A stretch of 64,000 nt of DNA from Bacteroidota bacterium (lineage in GTDB: Bacteria > Bacteroidota > Bacteroidia > Chitinophagales > Saprospiraceae). Both the position numbers and the translations under genes were made by a program. A model generated the notes under the pieces. The model ran no database searches. It was not told where the DNA came from and saw nothing but the letters and a program-made list of their open reading frames with translations. Numbering within the stretch: position 1 is the stretch's first letter; every line of letters starts with the position of its first letter. The stretch lies in assembly GCA_030147525.1 (NCBI GenBank), contig JASBVF010000001.1, positions 124,001 to 188,000 of the forward strand. Direction: 5' to 3'. Shown here piece by piece: positions 23,907-32,465 of this stretch.

Positions 23907-25958
23907 ATGCTCGAAGTTCTCGGACGTTTCCACCTCGTTGCCCTGCATTTGCCCATCGGTTTTCTCCTGCTCGCATTTTTGATGGAGTTGGCGGCCCGCC
24001 GTTCCTCCCCGGCATTGCGGCCTGCCGTCAGGTTTTCATTGTTCTGGGGCATGGCAAGTGCCCTGCCGGTTGCCGGGCTGGGTTACCTGCTTTCACTGGA
24101 CGGCGGCTATGATGAAAACCTCCTCTTCTGGCACCAATGGCTGGGCTTCGCCACTGCCGGCCTGTCCGTGACGCTTTATTTTTTGTATCAAAAAAATCAC
24201 TCTTCAAAATTCTACCTGCCACTTTTCGGTCTGACCGTATTGGCGCTGACGCTGACCGGCCACTTCGGCGGTTCGCTCACGCACGGCAGCGGTTTTTTAT
24301 TTGAAAACAAAAAAACTGAGGGCGCTGAAGCGGCTCCCATCGTCAACATTGACAGTGCGCTGGTCTTCACGGACATTGTGCTGCCGGTTTTAAAAAATAA
24401 ATGCGGCGGCTGCCACAACCCCTCCAAGCGCAAGGGCGGCCTTGTCATTTTGACAAAAGAAGACATCCTGAAAGGCGGCGATCTGGGCCCCGCTATTTTG
24501 CCCGGCCAAACTGCCGAAAGTCCGCTCCTTCAAAGCATTCAGCTCCCGCTCGATGACGAGTATCACATGCCGCCCAAAGGCAAAAAACAACTTACTGACG
24601 AAGAAAAAACATTGCTGGAATGGTGGGTGAAAGCTGGCGCTCCATTCGAAAAAACAGTTACTGAATCCTCCATGCCTGAGGTTTTACTCGCTTCGCTGAC
24701 AGCAAAGGCTCAACGAAAAATCAGTCCGCTTGCCTCACTGAATCCCGGCCCGGTCAGCCAGGGAACGCTGAATAACCTGAGGAATCAGGGCATTGCGGTG
24801 TACCCGCTGGCAGAGGGAAGTCCGTTTCTGCAGGTTTCGTTTTCGGATAAAAAAGATCTATCGGAAGATGTTTTGAAAAAATTAAAAAAAGTGAGTGAAA
24901 ACATCGTTCAGCTTGACCTTGCCAACTCTAACCTTGACGACGCACTGCTCGCCGTCGTGAAAGATTTGCCTCACCTGAACCGCCTCCACCTGGAGCGAAC
25001 CGCCGTGACAGATGCGGGGTTGAAAAATTTGTCCCACCTTCAATTTCTCGAATACCTCAATTTGTATCAAACCGCTGTGACAGATGCTGGGCTCGAACAA
25101 CTCCGGCTGCTCCCAAACCTGAAGTCTGTGTACCTCTGGCAAACGGCGGTGACGGAGCAGGGGGTCGCCAAATTTGCATCACTGAAGCCGGAAATTTTCA
25201 TCAACAGGGGGGTGGAAAACGACTCGATGTTTGGAGAGGTGGGGTTGAAGCCTCCGGTTTTCAAGACGGCGCAGGAGCTGTTCACTGACACGGTGTCGGT
25301 TGAGCTTGAGGCCGGTTTTGGCAACGCTGAAATCCGCTACACCACCGATGGTACAGACCCCGACAGCACCAGCAGAATTTTCCGGTCGCCCATCTTGCTC
25401 AACGCTTCTGCCGAAGTGAAAGCGAAGGCATTCAAGGAGGGCTGGACGCCGAGCGGCATTGCCTCCCGGCAATTTGTCAAGGTGCGTTACAAACCGAAAG
25501 ACATCCGTCTTGCCAGTCAGCCGGCCGAACGCTACGCCGCCGGTGGCGCCAGAGCACTTACTGATTTTAAAAAAGGCGGCCAGAACTTCCGCAACGAAGG
25601 ATGGCTGGGTTTTGAGGGTAAAAACTGCATGGCAACACTCGATTTGGGTGAAACCTCCGATGTGTCGAGGGTAACGGTGGGAGCAATTGAGGATACCGGC
25701 GCTTGGATTTTTTTCCCGCAAGGCCTGCGGATTTCCGTCTCGTCTGACGGGATAAATTTCAAAAAAGTTAAAGAAGCTGCCTACCAGGTAGCGGAGGCCC
25801 CGACGCAGCCGTCAACCAAAATTTTCACTGAAGGTTTTGATCAAGTTCAGGCTCGCTACGTTAAAGTGGAAGTGCTCAGTGTTTTGAAAAACCCGAAGTG
25901 GCATCCGGGCGCAGGGAGACCCTGCTGGGTTTTCGTCGATGAAATTTTGGTCGAGTAA
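23907..25958 (+). CDS. Membrane cytochrome c protein with LRR and discoidin-like domains
   Basis: A modular protein of 683 residues. About four membrane segments (8-30, 43-63, 76-95, 103-125) match DUF2231-type domains. Next comes a c-type haem domain with CGGCH (Cys166, Cys169, His170) and a candidate axial Met221 (EYHMPPKGK), similar to PSCyt1/planctomycete-type cytochromes. Leucine-rich repeats follow at about 330-440 (AVTDAGLKNLSHL repeated). Then an FN3-associated or chitobiase-like domain (IRYTTDGTDPDS, about 465-520) and a C-terminal region like F5/8 type C (540-683). The extramembrane part should be periplasmic, because haem is attached there. Function is unknown; electron transfer coupled to surface binding is a guess. 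Confidence 0.85.
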   Translation: MLEVLGRFHLVALHLPIGFLLLAFLMELAARRSSPALRPAVRFSLFWGMASALPVAGLGYLLSLDGGYDENLLFWHQWLGFATAGLSVTLYFLYQKNHSSKFYLPLFGLTVLALTLTGHFGGSLTHGSGFLFENKKTEGAEAAPIVNIDSALVFTDIVLPVLKNKCGGCHNPSKRKGGLVILTKEDILKGGDLGPAILPGQTAESPLLQSIQLPLDDEYHMPPKGKKQLTDEEKTLLEWWVKAGAPFEKTVTESSMPEVLLASLTAKAQRKISPLASLNPGPVSQGTLNNLRNQGIAVYPLAEGSPFLQVSFSDKKDLSEDVLKKLKKVSENIVQLDLANSNLDDALLAVVKDLPHLNRLHLERTAVTDAGLKNLSHLQFLEYLNLYQTAVTDAGLEQLRLLPNLKSVYLWQTAVTEQGVAKFASLKPEIFINRGVENDSMFGEVGLKPPVFKTAQELFTDTVSVELEAGFGNAEIRYTTDGTDPDSTSRIFRSPILLNASAEVKAKAFKEGWTPSGIASRQFVKVRYKPKDIRLASQPAERYAAGGARALTDFKKGGQNFRNEGWLGFEGKNCMATLDLGETSDVSRVTVGAIEDTGAWIFFPQGLRISVSSDGINFKKVKEAAYQVAEAPTQPSTKIFTEGFDQVQARYVKVEVLSVLKNPKWHPGAGRPCWVFVDEILVE

Positions 25959-26153
25959 CTTTTTTTGGTCGCTGAACTATGGACTGGAAGTGACTGTTTT
26001 TTGAAATACCGTCTTGAAAAAGTAATCGTTTAAAAAATGGCGAAGTGGCTGCGAAGAAAGTATTTTGTCGAAAAACAAATCCGGAATAGCTTTGCAGGTG
26101 TTTATTTTTCGCCAGTTTTTTAAAAATTCGTTCACAAAAAAATAGCTGAGAAA

Positions 26154-26840
26154 ATGGATATGTTTTATTTCATCATCGCCGGTGCGCTTTCCCTGGTTGG
26201 AATGTTGGTCAGCGGCCGTTTAAAAAGTAAATTTCAGAAATACAGCCAGGTAGGGCTTCGCTCAGGCATGAGTGGTAAGGAAGTAGCAGAAGCTATGCTT
26301 GAGCACTACGGCATCAGGGATGTGAAGATCACGATGGGGCAGGGTTTTCTTTCCGATCACTACAACCCGATGACGAAGGTCGTCAACCTCAGCCCCGATG
26401 TGTACCAGGGGCGAAGCGTAGCCGCTGCCGCAGTGGCTGCCCACGAATGCGGCCACGCCGTACAGCATGACACAGCTTACGCCTGGCTGAAAATGCGGTC
26501 GGCGCTGGTGCCGGTTGTAAACGTAGCTGCAACTGCACAACAATGGTTGTTGATTGGTGCATTTTTACTGCTCAACTCTTTTCCTCAGCTGATGCTTATC
26601 ACGATTATTGCCTTTGCTGCAACAACTTTGTTTTCGTTCATTACGCTGCCGGTAGAGTTTGACGCCAGCCGCCGTGCTTTGGTGTGGTTGAATGAAAGTG
26701 GCGTGACCCGAGGCGCTGAACACGACGGTGCAAAAGATGCGCTCTGGTGGGCGGCGATGACTTACGTTTCTGCGGCGCTTTCTTCGCTGGTCATGGTGCT
26801 TTACCTCGTGCTGCGGTACATGGCTGCGTCGAGAGATTAA
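26154..26840 (+). CDS. Zinc metallopeptidase, membrane (YugP type)
   Basis: A 228-residue membrane protein of the Zn_peptidase_2 (YugP) family. An N-terminal membrane segment is followed by DHYNPMTKVVNLSPDVYQGRS, the zinc site HECGHAVQH and the helix VNVAATAQQW. Two further hydrophobic regions precede FDASRRALVWLNESG. The family has about 225 residues and is poorly characterised. It is convergent with the pseudo-HD gene, with a perfect terminator between them. Confidence 0.92.
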   Translation: MDMFYFIIAGALSLVGMLVSGRLKSKFQKYSQVGLRSGMSGKEVAEAMLEHYGIRDVKITMGQGFLSDHYNPMTKVVNLSPDVYQGRSVAAAAVAAHECGHAVQHDTAYAWLKMRSALVPVVNVAATAQQWLLIGAFLLLNSFPQLMLITIIAFAATTLFSFITLPVEFDASRRALVWLNESGVTRGAEHDGAKDALWWAAMTYVSAALSSLVMVLYLVLRYMAASRD

Positions 26841-26856
26841 TTTCAGAATTTGAGGA

Positions 26857-26900
26857 AATAAAAAAGGTCATCACGAGCGCTCGTGATGACCTTTTTTATT
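26857..26900. terminator. Perfect bidirectional intrinsic terminator
   Basis: A gapless 44-base perfect palindrome (22-base arms meeting at 26878/26879) between convergent genes. Each strand ends in six U's. It shares the core CACGAGC/GCTCGTG with the terminator at 15161-15195. Confidence 0.93.
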
Positions 26901-26916
26901 TCAAAAACGAAAGGAA

Positions 26917-28134
26917 TTAACTGAACATCGCCAGCAGAAAAGTGAGCACAGTTGCTGCAAACCCGACCATAAAAATATTGTAGGAAACCGTGAGAAACCG
27001 GTATTTTTTATCGAGTACTTTTCCGAGGTGGTAGAGGTCACGGGTCATGTTTCCGTAGAGCAGTTCGCTATCCTGAAACATTTCATCCATCAATTCCTCG
27101 TAGCGTTCCAGCTTCAGGTTAACAAAATTCCCAAAAAACATCAGGTTGCGTTTGGCCTCCTTCAGCGGCGTAGCATCGTTGATGACGGAGGTGATTTTCG
27201 GGCGTGCGGCCAGCACGGCAAAAATGAGCGAGGCAAGCCCCGTGACAACAAAAATGACTGCGGGCATGAGTACTGCCGGGTTGGTTTCCGTCATGTTCCG
27301 GTAGGAAATCACGGAAATAACGACAGAGATCAGAATGGCATTCACGCTGATCATGATGTTGGCCTTGTTGTCGGCGATGGCGCTGAGGTTGATGTGCGTA
27401 CGGTAGTTCGTCCGGAAAAAAGTTTGTGCGCCGGGCGACAGCCGCCTCTTCAGGCTTTTGAATTTTTTTTCCTGATTTTCATCGCTGCCGGAGCTTTTTC
27501 CTTTGCGTTTTTCGAGTTGTTCTTTGAGTACCACCATGTGATTGGCCACTACCGGTTCGTACATCACCTTGGCCTGGGAGGTGAAAAACCGGGCATTGAG
27601 AAGTTGTTGGATTTGAAACTGAGCCCACTCATCTCTGGAGAAATGCCGGTTTAAAAGTAATTCCTGCTCCAGGCGCATCAGCGGGGAGTTTTCAAAAAAT
27701 TGGCTGCCAAACTGCACCGCACGCACGGCATCAGAGAGGAGTTGGCCCTCGGTAGTTTTGGGTGTTTGTTCTGAGAAAAAGGATTTGAGGGCTGCGATGA
27801 TACCTGATTTCTTTTCGGATGAAAACCGGTGGGCAGCAAAAAATTTTTCAGCGAGTTCAATACTTTTCGCTTCGGGATCCTGGTAATCAAACAGGTAACC
27901 CACGTTCACAAACCAAGCTGCCAGCTCCGCTTTTTCCCACTCTGCTTCAGCGAAACCATTGGCCTGGGCAAGGCTGTTAACCGTTTTCGCAATGTCCATG
28001 GTTTGCCGGTAAGTGCGGAAAACAAGGCGTGGATCATTTTTTTGATTAAAAAGATGAAGAACGAATTGCTGCGCCAAGGTTGCAATGTCAGTTTGAGAAA
28101 TGAGAGATTCAGATGGGTGTAGTTTCTGACTCAT
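26917..28134 (-). CDS. Pseudo-HD domain fused to Pycsar effector-like membrane domain (DUF5706)
   Basis: Residues 1-150 align with HD-domain phosphohydrolases, but every metal ligand is replaced. Where homologues have YHNxxHT, here it is FRTYRQT; AAWFHDxGY is AAWFVNVGY; and the last Asp of SDAD is Val137. The domain should therefore be catalytically dead. Residues 240-310 carry the DUF5706/PycTM signature (FRTNYRTHINLSAIADNKAN) and two membrane segments (258-278, 287-310), with a third at 382-404. PycTM proteins are membrane-disrupting effectors of Pycsar anti-phage signalling, activated by cyclic CMP or UMP. No cyclase gene is adjacent. The gene may be a housekeeping relative. Confidence 0.85.
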   Translation of the reverse strand: MSQKLHPSESLISQTDIATLAQQFVLHLFNQKNDPRLVFRTYRQTMDIAKTVNSLAQANGFAEAEWEKAELAAWFVNVGYLFDYQDPEAKSIELAEKFFAAHRFSSEKKSGIIAALKSFFSEQTPKTTEGQLLSDAVRAVQFGSQFFENSPLMRLEQELLLNRHFSRDEWAQFQIQQLLNARFFTSQAKVMYEPVVANHMVVLKEQLEKRKGKSSGSDENQEKKFKSLKRRLSPGAQTFFRTNYRTHINLSAIADNKANIMISVNAILISVVISVISYRNMTETNPAVLMPAVIFVVTGLASLIFAVLAARPKITSVINDATPLKEAKRNLMFFGNFVNLKLERYEELMDEMFQDSELLYGNMTRDLYHLGKVLDKKYRFLTVSYNIFMVGFAATVLTFLLAMFS

Positions 28135-28384
28135 GGTATTGTGTCTGTTTGCAAGGCAAGTTAAAACGATTTATTTTAAAAAAAGTATATTTGAAGTGTT
28201 TATTGCCTGTGCTCCGTTTTTTCAAAGTCTTTGAGTAACTTTGGGAATGATCGCTTTCCGGACTGAAAATTCAAGCCAAAAAAATAATTGATGAAAAAAA
28301 TCTGATACCTCAGCACGTTTTTTCGTCTCAACAATTGACAGTCTTTCCGACAACAACTTTTTACAATAAAATCAAAGATCTAAA

Positions 28385-29008
28385 ATGACAAATTTATTAG
28401 ACTTATTGAGCGGTCAACTGGATGACAATCTTATCGACAACCTCAGCTCTAAAATTGGCGGTGCCGACCGCCAGCAAACTGCTACTGCCGCACAAGGCAT
28501 CATGTCCACCCTCATCAGTGGTCTGGCTAAAAATGCATCAACGCCCGAAGGTGCTGCAAGCCTCGCCAGTGCTCTTGACCGCGACCACGACGGCAGCGTC
28601 CTCGACGACCTGATGGGCATGCTCGGCGGTCAGGCTCAACCCCAGCAGGCCCGTGCGCTTAACGGTTCAGGCATCATCAAGCACATTCTGGGCGACAAAC
28701 AAAGTGGTGCTGTCGACATGATCAGCAAAACCAGCGGGCTCGACAGTGAAAAAACCGGTAACCTCATGACGATGATCGCACCGATGGTGATGGGGCTGCT
28801 CGGTAAGCAGAAAAAACAAAGCGGGCTCGACATCGGTGGCCTCATGGGACTGCTCAGCGGCACTGTTTCCCAACAAAAACAATCCGGTAATCCGTTGATG
28901 GACATGGCTACTCGTTTCCTTGACAAAGATGGTGACGGCAGCGCTGTGGATGATATCGCAGGCATGGTCGGCAAAGGGTTGCTTGGTAAACTTTTCGGAA
29001 GAAGATAA
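28385..29008 (+). CDS. DUF937 domain-containing protein
   Basis: A 207-residue protein of the DUF937 (YidB-like) group. It has an N-terminal helical region (LIDNLSSKIGGADRQQT), Gly-rich helices and two repeated motifs (DRDHDGSVLDDLMGMLGG near 60, and DKDGDGSAVDDIAGMVGKG near 185). Both motifs resemble Ca-binding DxDxDG loops. The middle contains SGLDSEKTGNLMTMIAPMVMGLLGKQ. There is no signal peptide. A TAACTTTG box lies 140 bases upstream. Function unknown. Confidence 0.85.
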   Translation: MTNLLDLLSGQLDDNLIDNLSSKIGGADRQQTATAAQGIMSTLISGLAKNASTPEGAASLASALDRDHDGSVLDDLMGMLGGQAQPQQARALNGSGIIKHILGDKQSGAVDMISKTSGLDSEKTGNLMTMIAPMVMGLLGKQKKQSGLDIGGLMGLLSGTVSQQKQSGNPLMDMATRFLDKDGDGSAVDDIAGMVGKGLLGKLFGRR

Positions 29009-29056
29009 TTTTAAAATTTCCTGATTTCAACAACTGAAATCAAATAAAATCAGCAG

Positions 29057-29088
29057 AAGGGCGTGAAGTGATTTACGCCCTTTTTTAT
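29057..29088 (+). terminator. Terminator of the DUF937 gene
   Basis: GGGCGT (29059-29064) pairs with ACGCCC (29075-29080) around a 10-base loop, followed by six T's. It ends just before the psuG ATG at 29098, so an in-frame ATG at 29068, which lies inside the hairpin, is unlikely to be the start. Confidence 0.8.
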
Positions 29089-29097
29089 TTTGGTCGA

Positions 29098-30048
29098 ATG
29101 AAAAAATCTTTGCCTTACCTCGCTGTTTCACCGGATGTGGAAGAAGCCATTGCCAGCGGCCAGCCTGTCGTTGCGCTCGAAAGTACCATCATTTCTCACG
29201 GCATGCCCTATCCCGAAAACGTGGAAACAGCCCTCCATGTTGAGCAGGCTGTTCGTGAAAGCGGCGCTGTGCCTGCTACCATTGCCATTCTCGGCGGCAA
29301 GCTCAAAGCTGGCCTTAGCGAAGCTGAAATCACCCACCTCGGCAAAACCGGAAGGGAAGTCGTGAAAACCAGCCGAAGGGACATCCCTTTTATCTTAGCC
29401 AGAGAAATTTCGGGAGCAACTACCGTGGCCTCCACCATGATCATCGCTGAAATGGCAGGCATTCGCATCTTCGCCACCGGAGGCATCGGCGGCGTTCATC
29501 GGGGCGCTGCAGAGACAATGGATATTTCGGCAGATTTGCAGGAATTGGCCAACACGAGCGTGGCGGTCGTTTGTGCCGGCGCAAAATCAATCCTCGACAT
29601 CGGCCTCACGCTCGAATACCTCGAAACTCACGGGGTGCCTGTCGTCGGGTTCGGCACGGATGAGTTCCCGGCATTTTACACCCGCCGCTCCGGCTTCGGC
29701 GTGGATTACCGGGTGGACTCGCCGGAGGAATTGGCGAAAGCCCTGAAAATAAAGTGGGAAGCGGGTCTGAAAGGCGGCGTTATCATCGCCAATCCCATCC
29801 CCGAAGCTCACGAACCAACCGTCGCTCCCATCCAGCAGGCGACGGAGGCAGCACTTTCCGAAGCGCAGCGACTGGGTGTGAAAGGCAAAGAAATCACACC
29901 GTTTTTACTCGCAAAAATCAAAGAATTGACGGGCGGGGAAAGCCTGCGGGCCAATGTTGATTTGGTTTTGAATAATGCAAGGCTTGCAGCTAAATTAGCA
30001 GTTGCATTTGCAGAGAACAGCGAGCCCTCACAAACACCCAAACACTAA
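29098..30048 (+). CDS. psuG: Pseudouridine-5'-phosphate glycosidase
   Basis: A protein of 316 residues that splits pseudouridine 5'-phosphate into uracil and ribose 5-phosphate. It matches the family in VALESTIISHGMPYPENVETA near the N-terminus, TSRRDIPF with conserved basic residues, ATGGIGGVHRGAAETMDISADL, VCAGAKSILDIGLTLEYLET, and EITPFLLAKIKELTGG at the end. The usual partner, pseudouridine kinase PsuK, is not adjacent. The start is set at 29098 because the upstream gene's terminator occupies the preceding bases. Confidence 0.95.
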   Translation: MKKSLPYLAVSPDVEEAIASGQPVVALESTIISHGMPYPENVETALHVEQAVRESGAVPATIAILGGKLKAGLSEAEITHLGKTGREVVKTSRRDIPFILAREISGATTVASTMIIAEMAGIRIFATGGIGGVHRGAAETMDISADLQELANTSVAVVCAGAKSILDIGLTLEYLETHGVPVVGFGTDEFPAFYTRRSGFGVDYRVDSPEELAKALKIKWEAGLKGGVIIANPIPEAHEPTVAPIQQATEAALSEAQRLGVKGKEITPFLLAKIKELTGGESLRANVDLVLNNARLAAKLAVAFAENSEPSQTPKH

Positions 30049-30060
30049 AACACACAAACT

Positions 30061-30930
30061 TCACTTGCTTCGTTTTTTGAAAAAATTTAGCAGCGAAGTC
30101 ACATAGTTTTCGTCTGTACGGATGCTCACGAAGTCCGTCCCGCTCTTGGCGAAAGTGCTTTTAAAATAGCTGAAGTTTTCATTGAACCATCCGGTATGCC
30201 GGTCCCGTAAATGTTTGGAAGAGGTGTCGAGCCAGGTCATTTCCCCGGTCTCAGCATCTTTGGCTCTCACCAGGCCGATGTTTGGTATTTCCTGTTCCCG
30301 AGGGTCGAAAATATGAACGCCCACCACATCGTGGCGGCGGGAAGCGATGCGCAGCGGGGCTTCGTAGTTTCGGGTCATGAAATCGGAGAGCACGAAGCAG
30401 ATGCTGCGTTTTTTTACCACGTTGTTGAAGTAGCGCAGCGCCTCGCCAAGGTCGGTGCCATTGTCCTCGGGGTGAAAATCGATCAGCTCCCGGATGATGC
30501 GCAGGATGTGGGAGCGACCTTTTTTCGGCGGGATGAATTTTTCGATTTTATCGGTAAAAAAAATGACGCCCACCTTGTCGTTGTTCTGGATGGCGCTGAA
30601 GGAAAGCACGGCGCTGATTTCCGTGATGATGCCCTGCTTGAGTTGGTTGACCGTACCGAAGTAGGCGCTCTGGCTCACGTCGATGAGCAGCATGACGGTG
30701 AGTTCCCGCTCCTCCTCGAAAATTTTAACGAAAGGAATTCCCGTGCGGGCTGTCACGTTCCAGTCGATGTTGCGCACGTCGTCGCCGAACTGGTAACTGC
30801 GCACCTCGCTGAACGACATGCCCCGGCCCTTGAAGGCGCTGTGGTACTCGCCGGAGAACATCTGCTTGCTCAGGCCCTTCGTCTTAATCTCGATCTTGCG
30901 TACTTTTTTGAGGAGTTCGGTAGTGTCCAT
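30061..30930 (-). CDS. DUF58 domain-containing protein (VWA-like)
   Basis: A 289-residue DUF58 protein. The diagnostic segment is GRGMSFSEVRSYQFGDDVRNIDWNVTARTG near residues 35-64, followed by VWA-like features (LLIDVSQSAYFG, then FVLSDFMT). DUF58 proteins usually belong to MoxR-AAA/BatA operons (COG1721) that may help assemble or activate complexes. No MoxR ATPase lies next to it here; it ends close to psuG, which is convergent. No signal peptide is seen, so it is cytoplasmic. Confidence 0.93.
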   Translation of the reverse strand: MDTTELLKKVRKIEIKTKGLSKQMFSGEYHSAFKGRGMSFSEVRSYQFGDDVRNIDWNVTARTGIPFVKIFEEERELTVMLLIDVSQSAYFGTVNQLKQGIITEISAVLSFSAIQNNDKVGVIFFTDKIEKFIPPKKGRSHILRIIRELIDFHPEDNGTDLGEALRYFNNVVKKRSICFVLSDFMTRNYEAPLRIASRRHDVVGVHIFDPREQEIPNIGLVRAKDAETGEMTWLDTSSKHLRDRHTGWFNENFSYFKSTFAKSGTDFVSIRTDENYVTSLLNFFKKRSK

Positions 30931-30966
30931 GTCAGTAAGCGGTTTACAGTTTGCAGTGAGGTAGGG

Positions 30967-31692
30967 TTAAATTTCGCTGCCGGCTTTTAGTTTCAGGTTT
31001 TCAAATTTCACATTATTTCTCAATAAATCCTGGTAAATCATCTCAATCCCCTCCGCTTTTTTCACCACATTCGTGATGCTCACCGTCTGCACCCGGTCGT
31101 GGCGGTTCATGATGAAACCGTTCCAGGTATCGCCCTCGCCGCCGGTCCGGTGGAATTTTTGGATGGCCTCCAGGCTGAAATCCTCCCGCCCGTCGAGCCA
31201 GTCACGGAACCAATCCTGCCGCATCTCCCCCGCCTCGCCGGGGTAGAGGGTGGCTGACGACCAAAGGTATTTTCCACCGGGATCCAACCGGCGGATGTGG
31301 GTCTGTTTTTCGTCCCAGCGCAATTCGTAAGGCTGCCCATCGTCCACGATCACGAACGTGAACGGCTCCATGCCCTCGAAGTCATATTTTTCAAAAAACG
31401 AACCCGCCGACGGAAAGGTAAAGAAATCGAGTACCATCAGCCCCCGGCTACGGCGGTAGGGGGGCTGGTGTTTGTGTTTTTCGAAAGCGCCGTTCAGCAG
31501 GCACACCACCCGGTTATCTTCCGAAGCGGCAATCCAGGTGCCCCCGGCAGCAGTATCTCTCGGAAAAATCATTCCGACACCGGTTTCGTCGCTCCACGTG
31601 AGGTGTTGCGGCGAGCGGGCGGCGTTTTCGTCCCGGTTGGAGGTGAGGATGAATTGGCCGTCAGGTTGCGGTATGTAGGTTACGGTACACAT
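30967..31692 (-). CDS. NRDE family protein (TANGO2-like)
   Basis: A 241-residue protein with the N-terminal MCTVTYIPQ and the family signature TSNRDENAARSP near residues 18-29. Cys2 would be the N-terminal nucleophile if this is an Ntn hydrolase, as its fold suggests. It contains GGTWIAA (about 50-56) and the internal repeat-like section FPSAGSFFEKYDFEGMEPFTFV. Relatives are linked with haem or lipid handling, but the biochemical activity is not settled. It precedes the DUF58 gene by 36 bases on the same strand. Confidence 0.9.
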   Translation of the reverse strand: MCTVTYIPQPDGQFILTSNRDENAARSPQHLTWSDETGVGMIFPRDTAAGGTWIAASEDNRVVCLLNGAFEKHKHQPPYRRSRGLMVLDFFTFPSAGSFFEKYDFEGMEPFTFVIVDDGQPYELRWDEKQTHIRRLDPGGKYLWSSATLYPGEAGEMRQDWFRDWLDGREDFSLEAIQKFHRTGGEGDTWNGFIMNRHDRVQTVSITNVVKKAEGIEMIYQDLLRNNVKFENLKLKAGSEI

Positions 31693-31699
31693 TTTTTAA

Positions 31700-31835
31700 A
31701 TTGGGAATCCTTGAGTTGGCAGTTAGCAGATCCGAGCGCTGCTTTTTTCGGAATTTTCAAGATCAGAAACGCTCCGGACTTGTCAGAAGTTTGGCGTTAG
31801 CTTGGCATTTTCCCACACGTTGACTGCTAAAGCCC
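31700..31835. repeat. Degenerate nested inverted repeats
   Basis: Between the NRDE gene and the next start lie partial inverted repeats: TTAGCAG pairs with CTGCTAA near the edges, and CCGAGCG with CGCTCCGG inside. A segment CGGACTTGTCAGAAGT is partly self-complementary. It looks like an old, eroded palindromic element. The call rests on short arms only. Confidence 0.35.
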
Positions 31836-32456
31836 TCACCATTCCTCCGTTTTCAACTGCTCGTACAATTTCATGCCCTTGCCGTATAGCGTTTTGATAT
31901 GGCTTGGCATGATCAGTTTTTTGTCCTGGTACAGAATCAGGAAAAAGCCGATGCTTTCCAGGTGCCAGTTTTTTTCGACGGTAAAAAACCGCATGACAGC
32001 CTCGTTGCTCATCGTGCGACGGATGCGATCCTCGTCTTCGCCCTGCAGCAGGTAGCGGTCAGAGAACTCCGGGTGTTCCTCAAAATCAATGTCCTGCATG
32101 CCCAGCCAGGCGCCGATTTTATGAAAAAAATGCTCCGGCTTGAGCAGCATCTGCGGCATGGCCAGTTGCTTTGACTGGATGAAAAAGACGCTTTGATGAT
32201 ATGTGTGAGAAGATTTTCCGGTGCTGATGGTGTAGCGATAGTCGAACACGTTGATTTTTTCTTCCATCAGGCTGCTGGTTTTGGTCAAAATATTCGAGAT
32301 GGTCTTTCTTCCTCCAGTCCGGAACAACTTGAAATCACGCAGCAAGGCGATCATGCGATATTCATCTTTTTCCTCAAAATCCATCCCTAACTCGAAGGCT
32401 GCTGCCCTGAGTTGTTCCGTTCGTTCCCTTAATTTAGCCTTGCTTAAAATAGACAT
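31836..32456 (-). CDS. Uncharacterised protein
   Basis: A 206-residue protein that I cannot assign to a family. The N-terminus (SKAKLRERTEQLRAAAFELGMDFEEKDEYR) is helical and charged. A beta-rich middle has INVFDYRYTISTGKSSHTYHQSVFFIQS, and the C-terminus is hydrophobic (WHLESIGFFLILYQDKKLIMPSH). No signal peptide or membrane span is evident. It is separated from the T9SS gene by nine bases and may be co-transcribed with it. The layout (coil followed by a compact globular end) suggests a conserved hypothetical protein. Confidence 0.7.
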   Translation of the reverse strand: MSILSKAKLRERTEQLRAAAFELGMDFEEKDEYRMIALLRDFKLFRTGGRKTISNILTKTSSLMEEKINVFDYRYTISTGKSSHTYHQSVFFIQSKQLAMPQMLLKPEHFFHKIGAWLGMQDIDFEEHPEFSDRYLLQGEDEDRIRRTMSNEAVMRFFTVEKNWHLESIGFFLILYQDKKLIMPSHIKTLYGKGMKLYEQLKTEEW

Positions 32457-32465
32457 AATAAAACC

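Noticed and set aside
30931-30966. GTTTACAGTTTGCAGT-like stretch between DUF58 and NRDE
   Set aside because: It resembles one arm of a tandem-repeat palindrome, but the other arm is missing and it is too short to call.
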